From Streptomyces sp. NBC_01408 (GTDB lineage: Bacteria; Actinomycetota; Actinomycetes; Streptomycetales; Streptomycetaceae), in assembly GCF_026340255.1 (NCBI RefSeq), contig NZ_JAPEPJ010000002.1:124001-188000 (forward strand): a DNA stretch of 64,000 nt, given 5' to 3'. The position numbers were made by a program, and so were the translations under genes. Below the pieces are notes generated by a model. The model made no database searches. It was not told where the DNA came from and worked only from the letters and a program-made list of their open reading frames with translations. Shown piece by piece: positions 49,688 through 57,870 of this stretch (positions are counted from its first letter, which is position 1; every line of letters begins with the position of its first letter).

Positions 49688-50914
49688 TCACGCGCCACGC
49701 CCCGCGCGTGGCACCGGCACCCTCAGGCTGACCTCGAAACCGCCCTCGGGGGCGGGTTCGGCGGTCACCGTGCCGTGGTAGATCGTCGCCCGCTCGCGCA
49801 TCCCGATCAACCCCTGACCGGCAGTTTTCCGCATGGCGGCGGCAGGGCGGGGCCGCGGGCGGCCGCTCCCGTCGTCCTTGACGCGGACCCGGACCTCGTC
49901 CGCGGCGTAGTGGACGCGGACGGTGGTCCGGGCGTCCGGAGCGTGCTTGATGACGTTCGTCAGCGCCTCCTGGACCACGCGGTAGGCGCACAGATCGATC
50001 CCGGGCGGCAGGTCGTACGCCGTCCCCGTGATCCGCACGTCCACGGGAACCCCGGCCTCACCGACCCGCCGGACCAGCTCGTCCAGCCGCCCGAGCCCGG
50101 AGGCCCCGGAGGCCCGGGAGGCGCCGGGGTCCGCCTGGGCCGCCTGCGCCGCCGCCCGGGCGGGGTCCTCCTCGCGCAGGACCACCAGCATCCGGCGCAT
50201 CTCCGCCAGGGCCTCCCGCGCGCTGTCACCGATCGTGTCCAGGGCGCGGCGGGCGGTCGGCGGGTCCGAGGAGAACACGTATCCGGCGAGTCCGGTCTGG
50301 ACGGAGATCACCGAGACGTGGTGCGCGATGACGTCGTGGAGTTCCCGGGCGATCTGGATGCGTTCCTCCGTCACCGCCCGGCGGGCCTTCTCCTCCTGCT
50401 CCAGGCGGAGTTGGCGGGTGAGCTCGCGCAGGCGGCGGGAACCGTCACCGGCGACCCAGCAGACGACGGTGGCGACGGTCACGAAGGCCGCGCTGATCGC
50501 GACGCCGCCCGGCTCGGCGAGCCGGGTGCCCCACAGGAGCACCGCGAGCGTCGCGGCCGCGCACCTGAGGGACATCCGGCGGGGGCGCAGGGAGGCCGCC
50601 GTGTAGAGGGCGGTGAACATTCCGCACACGGCGACCACGTGGTAGTAGCCGAGGGTGAAGTAGGTGCCGACCCAGAGTCCGGTACTCACCATGACCGCCA
50701 GGGGGTGGCGGCGGCGCAGCACGAGCGGCAGGTAGACCGCGGCGATCAGGGCGTAGGCGAGGGCGTCGGTCTCCCGCCAGTAGCCTTCCGGATCCGCCCA
50801 GTTGTGGAGCAGCGTGGAGGACATCCACAGCGAGCCCACGGCCCACACGATCTCACCGACGGCCGGAAGCACGGCACGGATCCGCACCGCCACCGGGTGT
50901 GCGGACAACTGCAC
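49688..50914 (-). CDS. NarL-type sensor histidine kinase
   Basis: A 408-residue membrane kinase. Four or five hydrophobic segments in the first 150 residues form the sensor. A HisKA_3 dimerisation domain carries the phospho-His in QIARELHDVIAHHVSVISVQ. The HATPase domain has VVQEALTNVIKHAPDA (N box), VKDDGSGRP and GLIGMRERA. I prefer GTG 50914, with GGGGG six bases upstream, over 50959. An 11-base inverted repeat sits just before this start. With the response regulator it forms a two-gene system. Confidence 0.92.
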   Translation of the reverse strand: MQLSAHPVAVRIRAVLPAVGEIVWAVGSLWMSSTLLHNWADPEGYWRETDALAYALIAAVYLPLVLRRRHPLAVMVSTGLWVGTYFTLGYYHVVAVCGMFTALYTAASLRPRRMSLRCAAATLAVLLWGTRLAEPGGVAISAAFVTVATVVCWVAGDGSRRLRELTRQLRLEQEEKARRAVTEERIQIARELHDVIAHHVSVISVQTGLAGYVFSSDPPTARRALDTIGDSAREALAEMRRMLVVLREEDPARAAAQAAQADPGASRASGASGLGRLDELVRRVGEAGVPVDVRITGTAYDLPPGIDLCAYRVVQEALTNVIKHAPDARTTVRVHYAADEVRVRVKDDGSGRPRPRPAAAMRKTAGQGLIGMRERATIYHGTVTAEPAPEGGFEVSLRVPVPRAGRGA

Positions 50915-50930
50915 GTCAACCCCCTTTGTG

Positions 50931-50969
50931 TACCCCTCTGGTTGTACAGGGTCGCTCACCAGAGGGGTA
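50931..50969. promoter_or_regulatory. Large dyad upstream of the histidine kinase
   Basis: Perfect 11-base arms TACCCCTCTGG (50931-50941) and CCAGAGGGGTA (50959-50969), 17 bases apart, 17 bases before the kinase GTG. Arm spacing of 28 bases centre to centre could place two half-sites about three turns apart. It may bind the response regulator or form a leader hairpin. Confidence 0.55.
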
Positions 50970-51322
50970 GGCGGGTTTCAATCCCTGGATGGGCGCGCGG
51001 CAGGGGTGTCCGTCCGTAGATTTCGTCTCGCCGGTTCACCGGCCGGCATCGGCCCCACCCCCCGGGCCCCGCCGCGCGGCCGTGCCCGTTCGGGGGCGGG
51101 CACGGCCGCGTGCTCGTCCGCGCCCTGGAGAGGGAGCGGGCGCGGTAGGGGCACGGTACGGGTGCCAGACAATGCCCCGGATGGGGCATATCGGGCTAAA
51201 TGGCGGTGAGTCATCCCGGCTGCACGCCCCTCGATGGCCATAGTCGTCCGTGGCAACCCCCCGGTTGCCGCCCCGTGCCGCGTACCGCGGCCGGGCGGAT
51301 GACTTCGTAGAGGAGCCGGCTC
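50970..51322. other. Divergent gap with an orphan hairpin
   Basis: 353 bases between the kinase dyad and the SH3 protein gene. No gene fits. A strong hairpin at 51075-51110 (14-base arms CGCGGCCGTGCCCG and its complement, eight-base loop) looks like a terminator but has no gene ending at it. The promoter of the SH3 gene must lie in the right part. Confidence 0.5.
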
Positions 51323-51913
51323 ATGCTGAAGCCCACCAGGACCATCCTCGCTCTCGCCGCCGGAAGCCTGGTGCTCGGTCTGGTCGGGGCGGGCGTCGCC
51401 GTCGCGGACGAGGAGCCGATGGCCACCCTGCCTTCGCACGAGACCGTCGTCGGCGGGTCCGACCACAAGTCCGTGATCGGCAAGGTCGTCTCGCGCGGCC
51501 CGCTGAAGGTCCGTAGCAAGCCGACCACCCGCTCGAAGAGCCTCGGCGAGGTGTACCCGAACCGCACGGTCGAGATCGAGTGCAAGAAGAACGGCGAGTC
51601 GGTGGACGGCAACCGCATCTGGTACCGCCTGCAGGAGAAGAAGAGCGATTGGGAGAACGGGACCGACGAGAACGGGACCGACGAAGAGGGCACGGACGAA
51701 GAGAGCACGGACGAAGACGGCACCGAGGAAGACGGCACGGAGGAGAACGGCACCGGCGAGACCGGCACCGGGGGCAACGGCGGCACCGGCGGCAACGGCG
51801 GCAACGGCGGCTGGCAGAACCGCCCGAACCCGCAGACCCGCAAGTACGACAAGGAGCGCTGGGTGGCCGCCCGCTACGTCAAGAACCAGTCCTCGGTGCG
51901 GTACTGCCACTGA
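51323..51913 (+). CDS. Secreted SH3-domain protein with an expanded acidic/Gly repeat
   Basis: A 196-residue secreted protein. Residues 1-28 form a signal peptide ending VAVAD. The bacterial SH3 fold starts at GKVVSRGPLKVRSKPTTRSK and continues VEIECKKNGESVDGNRIWYR. The last strand, WVAARYVKN, comes only after an insertion of about 60 residues made of five-residue repeats (GTDEN, GTDEE, GTDEE, STDED, GTEED, GTEEN, GTGET...) grading into Gly/Asn. Two Cys, one at VEIEC and one at the end, may pair. ATG 51323 follows AGGAG. The role is probably cell-wall binding or signalling. Confidence 0.85.
   Translation: MLKPTRTILALAAGSLVLGLVGAGVAVADEEPMATLPSHETVVGGSDHKSVIGKVVSRGPLKVRSKPTTRSKSLGEVYPNRTVEIECKKNGESVDGNRIWYRLQEKKSDWENGTDENGTDEEGTDEESTDEDGTEEDGTEENGTGETGTGGNGGTGGNGGNGGWQNRPNPQTRKYDKERWVAARYVKNQSSVRYCH
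51658..51812 (+). repeat. 15-bp tandem repeat array inside the SH3 gene
   Basis: About nine in-frame 15-bp units resembling GGCACCGACGAAGAG, then 9-18-bp GGCGGCAAC-type units. The units differ mainly at third positions and D/E codons, so they are old or selected. Confidence 0.8.
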
Positions 51914-51982
51914 CCCCTGACCGCCGTCCGGCGCCCTTCGCGGGCGCCGGACGGGCCCGTGTGCGGGGCCGGGCCGCGCCGG

Positions 51983-52324
51983 TCAGTCCGCCGGGCGTAC
52001 GGTGCGCGGTCCCACGCACCGTACGCCGTACGCCCGGACCCGCTCGCGCAGTTCACGGTCCGCCGTGACCACCACGCAGCCGCGGTCCGCGTGGGCGGCG
52101 GCCAGCTCCACGATCCGGTCGTCCCCGCTGCCGGGCGCCGGATCCACCCGTACCCCGGGCACGGATTCGACGCCCCGGGCGGCGCCCTCGACGACGAGGA
52201 TGATCTCCTCGCCCTCGTTCCGCGCCGCCAGCAGGTCGCGCAGCCGCTCGGCCGCGCCGCGGCGGTCCCGCCACCAGCCGTCCGGGACCGATCCGACCAC
52301 GTTGGCCGCGTCCACGATCAGCAT
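51983..52324 (-). CDS. NYN/PIN-like ribonuclease domain protein
   Basis: A 113-residue single-domain protein with a PIN-like fold (NYN/YacP group). The acidic residues expected of the nuclease site are seen: Asp in LIVDAANVVG, the pair in GSGDDRIVELA, and VVTADRELRERV near the end. It would cut RNA. ATG 52322-52324 starts 16 bases after the stop of the RNA ligase/kinase gene, so the two are one operon, an arrangement that suggests RNA cleavage and repair. Confidence 0.82.
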   Translation of the reverse strand: MLIVDAANVVGSVPDGWWRDRRGAAERLRDLLAARNEGEEIILVVEGAARGVESVPGVRVDPAPGSGDDRIVELAAAHADRGCVVVTADRELRERVRAYGVRCVGPRTVRPAD

Positions 52325-52340
52325 GCCGTCGTCACGCCCG

Positions 52341-54635
52341 TCAGAAGTCGCCGTAGTTGACCTGCCAGGTCGGCAGGCCCATCCGGCGCCAGACTGCCAC
52401 GACCCGGTCGCGGTCGTCGAGCGAGACCCGTACCGCGTACCGGTGGCGTACGTGCGCGTCGAACAGCTCCGCCTTGACCAGGTCGTCGCGGCGCGTGTCG
52501 CCGGCCGCGCGCATCCACAGCTCGTCGTACGGCACTTCGTGCCGCCGCAGCCAGGACTCGGTCTGCGGACGGTGCTCCTCGCTGCGCCCCGACAGCAGCA
52601 CGATCACATCGCCGTCGGCCCGCCGGAAGGCGTCCAGCGCGTGCCGTACCGACTCGTTGAGCAGGTCGAGCTCGCAGCGCAAGAAGTCGTACGGCCCCCG
52701 GTTGCCGAGCAGCGCGAGGGTGCCGTCGATGTCGCACATCACGGCCGAGGGCAGCGCCGGGTCCGGGACGTACGGCTGCACGGGCGGCACGGCCGCCCCG
52801 CCGGACCCGCCGTTCATCCACTCCGCCGTCAGCCGCCAGCCGCCCTGGCGGGCCTTCTGGTGCTTGTCGGCCAGGATGCGGATGATCTCCTCGCCGACCT
52901 GGCGTTCCCTGGCGGCGTCCCGGCGCAGGCACTCCTCCAGCGGCACGTCGGTGAAGTCGTGCACGACGAAGGTGGCGAGTCCGCCGACCGCCGCCTTGAG
53001 CCGCTTCGGAATGTGCTTGGTCAGGTGGGTGTTGTCGACGACCACGTCGAAACCGCCGTCGACGGCCGCGCGGACCGCCGCGTCCTGGACCTCCAGCACG
53101 GTCTGCTCGTGTGCGAAGGACCGGCCCCGCTCGGGGTCCGGCAGGTCGAGCATGGCCCGCAGGTCGTCCAGGTTGACCCGGCGCATCCGGCCGCCGGACT
53201 GCGCCTGGAGGGCGCGCGCGGCGGTCGTCTTGCCGGAGGCCGGCAACCCCGTCATGACGTGCACGACGGGCAGCGGGGCCTCCTGCGCATCCGCTTCGCC
53301 CGCCGCGTCATCCCGGACGGCGGGACCGCGTACGGCGGGGGCCGCCGGACGGGCCGCGGCCGGTACTGCGGCGCGCGGAGCGGGCGCGGGAGCCGGAGCG
53401 GGTCGGCGTGTTCCCGCGGGCTCTTCCGCGCCCTCCTCGTCGGAGGTGTACGCGTCGGCCACCTCCGGCCGTACGTGGCGCCAGGTGGTGAGGTCGGTCG
53501 GCCGGCCGTCGAGCCGCTGGAACATCGCCGGGCGGACCTCCCGGTCCGGCAGTTCCTTGACCGCGCGGGCGAAGGCGCCCCGGTCGGCCGCCAGGTGGAC
53601 GAGGCCCGCGTAGGCCTCGTCGATGGCGCGCTCGTGCGCCGCGGCCCGCTCCTCCAGCCGGGCGATCACCTCGCGCACCCAGGCGTCGAACTCGTCGGGC
53701 ACCTGCTCCAGCAGCGCGTCCAGCGGCTTGCCGCCCGAGGCCTCCACCTCGGCGACGGTGCAGTTCAGGCCCTGCGCGAGCCGCTTGGCGGGCAGGCCGG
53801 CGAACCGCTGGACGCCGTAGCCGCGCCAGATGTCCCGCTCGTTGACGCCGGTGAGCACCCGGTGGAGCCGTACGTACTCGGACAGCTTGGCCTTGGCGCG
53901 CACGCCGGAGGCGAAGCGCAGGACGAAGCCCTCGGCGTCGGTGCCGGTGGCCGCGGCGCCGCCGGGCATGGTGCTGGACTCGGTCAGCGCGATCAGCTCG
54001 TCGAGGGGCATGGCCGGCCACACGGTGACGACGGAGCCGATGCCCTCCCAGTGGGCCGCGGCCTCGGCGAGCGGGACCTCGGCGCCGTCGCGGCCGAAGG
54101 CGGCGAGGAGGACGAGGTCGCGGCGGTCGCCGTAGTTCACGACGATGCGGTTCTGCGGGAACAGGATCTCGGCGAGGTAGGTGACGCCGGGGCGCAGCGC
54201 GGAGGTGTCCTTGCCGTCGAGGCGCCGCTGGGCCCAGGTCGCCTGGGTGCTGATGAAGGAGCCCTTGGAGGCGACCCGCCAGTGGCCCGCGTAGTGGAAC
54301 ACCACCGCGAGGCTGCCGTCGACCTTGTCGTACACCTCGAACGGCTCGTCGGGGAGTGCGGGTGCGTACGGCATGCCGGCCTGGTGCTCGCCGACGTTGA
54401 AGAACTTCGGGAGGGGCAGAGCGACGACCGCGCCGGTGGTGTCGTCGGCGACGAGTCCGCGGCAGCGTGTGGTGACCTGGTCCCAGACGCCTTCGTACTG
54501 GGCCGTCCGCGTGTACGTGTAGATCGACAGCGGCAGTTCGGGGTGCGACTTGCGGGTCACGTACCCGGCGGCGATCGACTCGGCCAGTGCCTGGGCGGGC
54601 ACCAGGTCATGCAGAGTCAGGTGCTCCTGGCTCAT
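52341..54635 (-). CDS. Three-domain RNA repair enzyme: RNA ligase, polynucleotide kinase, phosphatase
   Basis: A 764-residue protein. Residues 1-390 are an ATP-dependent RNA ligase: nucleotidyl Lys104 in YDKVDGSLAVV, motif IV DAEGFVLRF (about 233-241) and motif V RAKAKL (about 246-251), close to T4 Rnl1. A Pro/Ala linker (410-450) leads to a kinase with P-loop GLPASGKTT (463-471) and a C-terminal HAD phosphatase with DIDGT (635-639), as in T4 Pnkp. Together they can heal 3'-phosphate and 5'-OH ends and seal them. ATG 54635 follows GGGAGG. A NYN nuclease gene follows in the operon. Confidence 0.93.
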   Translation of the reverse strand: MSQEHLTLHDLVPAQALAESIAAGYVTRKSHPELPLSIYTYTRTAQYEGVWDQVTTRCRGLVADDTTGAVVALPLPKFFNVGEHQAGMPYAPALPDEPFEVYDKVDGSLAVVFHYAGHWRVASKGSFISTQATWAQRRLDGKDTSALRPGVTYLAEILFPQNRIVVNYGDRRDLVLLAAFGRDGAEVPLAEAAAHWEGIGSVVTVWPAMPLDELIALTESSTMPGGAAATGTDAEGFVLRFASGVRAKAKLSEYVRLHRVLTGVNERDIWRGYGVQRFAGLPAKRLAQGLNCTVAEVEASGGKPLDALLEQVPDEFDAWVREVIARLEERAAAHERAIDEAYAGLVHLAADRGAFARAVKELPDREVRPAMFQRLDGRPTDLTTWRHVRPEVADAYTSDEEGAEEPAGTRRPAPAPAPAPRAAVPAAARPAAPAVRGPAVRDDAAGEADAQEAPLPVVHVMTGLPASGKTTAARALQAQSGGRMRRVNLDDLRAMLDLPDPERGRSFAHEQTVLEVQDAAVRAAVDGGFDVVVDNTHLTKHIPKRLKAAVGGLATFVVHDFTDVPLEECLRRDAARERQVGEEIIRILADKHQKARQGGWRLTAEWMNGGSGGAAVPPVQPYVPDPALPSAVMCDIDGTLALLGNRGPYDFLRCELDLLNESVRHALDAFRRADGDVIVLLSGRSEEHRPQTESWLRRHEVPYDELWMRAAGDTRRDDLVKAELFDAHVRHRYAVRVSLDDRDRVVAVWRRMGLPTWQVNYGDF

Positions 54636-54692
54636 GGGTTCCTCCCGGTTTGAGATGGTTCATTCTCATGTGCGGGAGGGGGTGTCCGGTAG

Positions 54693-55379
54693 TCAATTAT
54701 GCCTGGTCGCCGCGGCACCCAGTCGGTTGATGTCCTGGGGGCGCAGGATGTGGCCGGGCACTTGGGTGCCGGGCGTGGCGACGGCGATCATGGCACGACC
54801 GAAGGTGTCGGAGGTGATGACGAGGTTCGGCGCGACCCGCCGCAGCAGCGGGACCAGCGGTGCGGTGACTGCGTAGAGCACACGGTAGAGCCGGGTCTTG
54901 GAGGGCACACCGCGCACCGGCTGGACGATGCCGGGGCGGAACATGTATGCGCGGAAGGGCAGTTCCAGCAGGTCATTCTCGGTCTTCCCCTTGACCCGGG
55001 CCCACATGGAACGGCCCCGCTCGGTGCTGTCCGTGCCTTCGCCGGAGACGTACACGAAGGTCAGACCGGGGTTGGCGGCGGCCAGGGGGCGGGCCACGGC
55101 GAGCGTCAGGTCGTGGGTGACGCGCCGGTAGGCCTCCTCCTTCATCCCGAGGGAGGAGACGCCGAGGCAGAAGAAGCAGGCGTCGTAAGCGGCCGGGTCG
55201 ACCTCCGCGGCGGACAGGTCGGACGGGTCCGCCTGGACGCGCTCGCGCAGTTTGGGGTGGCTCACGCCAAGCGGGGTGCGTCCGATGGCCAGGACGCTGT
55301 CGACGGAGTCGTTGCGCAGGCACTCGCGCAGGACGCCCCGGCCGAGCATGCCGGTCGCGCCGAAGAGGATGACGTTCAC
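54693..55379 (-). CDS. NAD(P)-binding Rossmann protein (atypical SDR)
   Basis: A 228-residue protein with N-terminal dinucleotide motif MNVILFGATGMLGRGVLREC and CFFCLGVSS, VYVSGEGTDSTERG and FRPGIVQP downstream. This is the HTATIP2/CC3-like atypical SDR group, called epimerase or oxidoreductase. No substrate can be given. The start is GTG 55379. It lies ten bases after the VOC gene stop and is likely co-transcribed. Confidence 0.88.
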   Translation of the reverse strand: MNVILFGATGMLGRGVLRECLRNDSVDSVLAIGRTPLGVSHPKLRERVQADPSDLSAAEVDPAAYDACFFCLGVSSLGMKEEAYRRVTHDLTLAVARPLAAANPGLTFVYVSGEGTDSTERGRSMWARVKGKTENDLLELPFRAYMFRPGIVQPVRGVPSKTRLYRVLYAVTAPLVPLLRRVAPNLVITSDTFGRAMIAVATPGTQVPGHILRPQDINRLGAAATRHN

Positions 55380-55389
55380 CTGACGCAGT

Positions 55390-55842
55390 TTAGGTGGAGT
55401 CAGGGTTGTCGTAGCAGATGCAGAGTTCGTTGCCCTGCGGGTCGGCGAGGGTGGTCCAGGTGAAGGGGCCCTGGCGGCCGTCGTGGAGGAAGGTCGCGCC
55501 CTTGGCCAGCAGGCGGTCGACGACGGTCTTCGGGTCGTCGGAGCCGATCCGGACGTCGAGGTGCACGCGGTTCTTGACCGTCTTGGCCTCGGGGACGTAC
55601 TGGAAGAGGACCCGCGGCGCGCCGTCCAGGCCCTCCGGGTGGCGGATGCCGGTGCCCGCCTTCCAGACGAGGGTGCCGCGGTGGGTCGTGGTGTCGGACT
55701 CGCTCGCGTGGCCCGCGGCGATCAGGCCGCGGATGAACGCTTCGTCGCTCGGCTCGACTTCCCAGCCGAGTGCGTCGGCCCACCAGTCCGCGAGCGGGTG
55801 CGGGTCGGCCGAGTCGATGGTCACCTGGAACGTGTACGCCAT
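55390..55842 (-). CDS. VOC-family (glyoxalase/dioxygenase-fold) protein
   Basis: A 150-residue protein with the paired beta-alpha-beta-beta-beta units of the vicinal oxygen chelate fold (TFQVTIDSADPHPLADWWAD; VKNRVHLDVRIGSDDPKTVV; FTWTTLADPQGNELCIC). The Glu in GNELCIC and His in NRVHLDV fit metal ligands. Function may be detoxification or resistance. ATG 55842 is clear. It heads a two-gene operon with the atypical SDR. Confidence 0.88.
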   Translation of the reverse strand: MAYTFQVTIDSADPHPLADWWADALGWEVEPSDEAFIRGLIAAGHASESDTTTHRGTLVWKAGTGIRHPEGLDGAPRVLFQYVPEAKTVKNRVHLDVRIGSDDPKTVVDRLLAKGATFLHDGRQGPFTWTTLADPQGNELCICYDNPDST

Positions 55843-55902
55843 GCCGGGACCCTACTGAGACCGGTCCCCGGCTGCCACCGGACACGGCCAGGGAGGGATC
55901 GG

Positions 55903-56673
55903 ATGACGTCGACGGCCCGGCGCGGCATCCTGCGGCCGCTGGCGGCACTGCTCTTCCCACCGGGGCCGCACGGCCCGGGCGGGGCGGGCGGTCCGGGGGG
56001 TCCGGGCGGGGCGGAGGGTCCGCACGGGGTGCTGCCGCCGCTGCTGGTCGTACTCACCTTCGTCAGCGGGGTGGTGGACGCCGTGAGCTTCCTCGGCCTC
56101 GATCACGTCTTCGTCGCCAACATGACCGGCAACGTGGCCTTCCTCGGCTTCGCACTGGCCGGGGACCGGGAACTGTCCGCCTGGGCCTCCCTGCTGGCGC
56201 TGGGCGCGTTCCTGGCCGGGGCGACGGCCGCCGGCCGGCTGCGGCGCGGCCGTGCGGCGCGGCTGATGTTCGGGCCGCTGGTGGGGGCGCAGGCCGTCCT
56301 CGTGGCCGCGGCCCTCGCAACGACGACGACCGCGGGGGGCGCGGGCCAGTCGGCCGTCGTCGCCCTGCTGGCCCTCGGGATGGGACTGCAGAACGCCGTC
56401 GTGCACCGGCTCGCCGTCCCCGATCTGACCACCACGGTCGTCACCCGGACCCTCACCGGCCTGGCCGTGGACCCGTGGGGAGCCGCATCCGTACGCCGCC
56501 TGGTCTCGGTCGGCGCCCTGCTGTGCGGGGCACTGGCCGGGGGCCTGCTGACGCTGGGTCACGGGCCGGGGTGGACGCTGCTGACGGCGGTCGTCCTGCT
56601 CGTGTGGGTGGCGGTCCTGGGCTGCCGGGCACGTACGGGGATCAGCCCGGGCGGGCGGCCAGGCGCGAGGTGA
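55903..56673 (+). CDS. YoaK-family (DUF1275) membrane protein
   Basis: A 256-residue integral membrane protein with six helices. The signature FVSGVVDAVSFLGLDHVFVANMTGNVAFLG is intact, as is ALGMGLQNAVVHRLAVPDLT. A Gly/Pro-rich segment (GPHGPGGAGGPGGPGGAEGP) precedes the first helix. The function of the family is unknown. ATG 55903 follows GGGAGG. Its 3' end overlaps the convergent TDT transporter gene by 32 bases. Confidence 0.88.
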   Translation: MTSTARRGILRPLAALLFPPGPHGPGGAGGPGGPGGAEGPHGVLPPLLVVLTFVSGVVDAVSFLGLDHVFVANMTGNVAFLGFALAGDRELSAWASLLALGAFLAGATAAGRLRRGRAARLMFGPLVGAQAVLVAAALATTTTAGGAGQSAVVALLALGMGLQNAVVHRLAVPDLTTTVVTRTLTGLAVDPWGAASVRRLVSVGALLCGALAGGLLTLGHGPGWTLLTAVVLLVWVAVLGCRARTGISPGGRPGAR

Positions 56674-57586
56674 CCAGCGCGGCAAAGGTCAGCAGCCAGG
56701 CGGCCACGGCGATCCAGAGGAGGACCTCGCCCAGGGGGCGCAGCAGGCCCACGCCGGTGGGTCCGGCCGCGGAGAGGCAGGCGGTGGCGGTCATGCCGAG
56801 CGGGAAGACGGTGGCCCAGCGCCGGATGTCGTAGCGCGCCCGCGGGTGGCGCAGTTCGGCGCCGAGCAGGACCACGTACCAGACGAGGGACAGGGCGAGC
56901 GTCACCAGGGTGACGGTGCGCAGCGCGCTGTGCGCCCAGCCGGTCCATACGGGTGACGCGGTCAGCTTGGCTCCGGCCAGGGCTGAGATGGAGAGGGCGC
57001 CGCCCGCCACCCAGTGGTCGCCCGCGCCGCCCGACACCTCGCGGAAGTCGAAGCGTACGAGCGCCAGCGCGTAGAGCAGCAGCCCGAGGCAGAAGGCGGC
57101 CAGGGCCGCCCGGGCCAGCCAGTCGTGGTGGCCGGCGGTGGCGAGGACGGCCGCGAGGACGGCGAGCCCCTGGGTGGCCACGCAGACGAGGAAGGCCGCA
57201 CCGGGCACGCGGCGGCGCCAGTGGTGCACGACGGCGATGAGCAGGCCGGGCCACAGGGCGGCGGCCAGCGCCAGCAGCGCGGCGGCGAGGGTGGTTCGGC
57301 CGAGCTCGGCCACCCGGGCGCCGAGGACGGTGGTGGCGGCGACGGCGGTCAGCGCGGCCGGGGTGTCGGCCTCGGCCCTGAACCGCCCGCGGTCGTGCAG
57401 CAGCCGGGTCGCGAAGTCCGCGGCCAGTACGCACCACAGCGCCGCGGCGACGGCCAGCGCGGCCAGGGACAGCAGGTCGTGTCCGGTCAGGTCCAGTCCG
57501 ACCGAGAGGATTCCGGTGGCCATGACGGCGGCGCCCGCGGCCGGTGGCAGCCCGCGCCACCAGTCGCGGCCTGGTAGGAGGCTCAC
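56642..57586 (-). CDS. TDT/SLAC1-family membrane transporter
   Basis: A 314-residue membrane protein with about nine or ten helices. It opens with LPPAAGAAVMATGILSVGLD, the hallmark of tellurite-resistance/dicarboxylate (TDT) and SLAC1-type channels, and contains ALSLVWYVVLLGAELRHPRAR and WATVFPLGMTATACL. It may export anions, malate or sulphite. The start is uncertain: GTG 57586 keeps the family N-terminus, while the open frame continues upstream with no homology. Confidence 0.85.
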   Translation of the reverse strand: MSLLPGRDWWRGLPPAAGAAVMATGILSVGLDLTGHDLLSLAALAVAAALWCVLAADFATRLLHDRGRFRAEADTPAALTAVAATTVLGARVAELGRTTLAAALLALAAALWPGLLIAVVHHWRRRVPGAAFLVCVATQGLAVLAAVLATAGHHDWLARAALAAFCLGLLLYALALVRFDFREVSGGAGDHWVAGGALSISALAGAKLTASPVWTGWAHSALRTVTLVTLALSLVWYVVLLGAELRHPRARYDIRRWATVFPLGMTATACLSAAGPTGVGLLRPLGEVLLWIAVAAWLLTFAALVTSRLAARPG

Positions 57587-57870
57587 TCCACAAGCGGACA
57601 CCACCGGCCTGCGGCCCGCCAGCGGACCGGACGTGATCGGGGCCGGCGGGCCGCGGGGCCGTGACCGCGTGGCGAATCGATTCCGCCGGCTCGTCGAGCC
57701 GGACCCCGGCGCCGGCGGGTCCGTAGGGGACGAGGGTGCGGACGACCGCACGGATGACCGGACGGCGGCGCGGGCCACCGAGCCGGCGGCAGGAGGGGAA
57801 GGCCCCGAACACCGGTTTCCGACGGCCTGGCCTGGGGGCTTCCGGCCGTCGCGCGGTGTATGCAGGGGGG

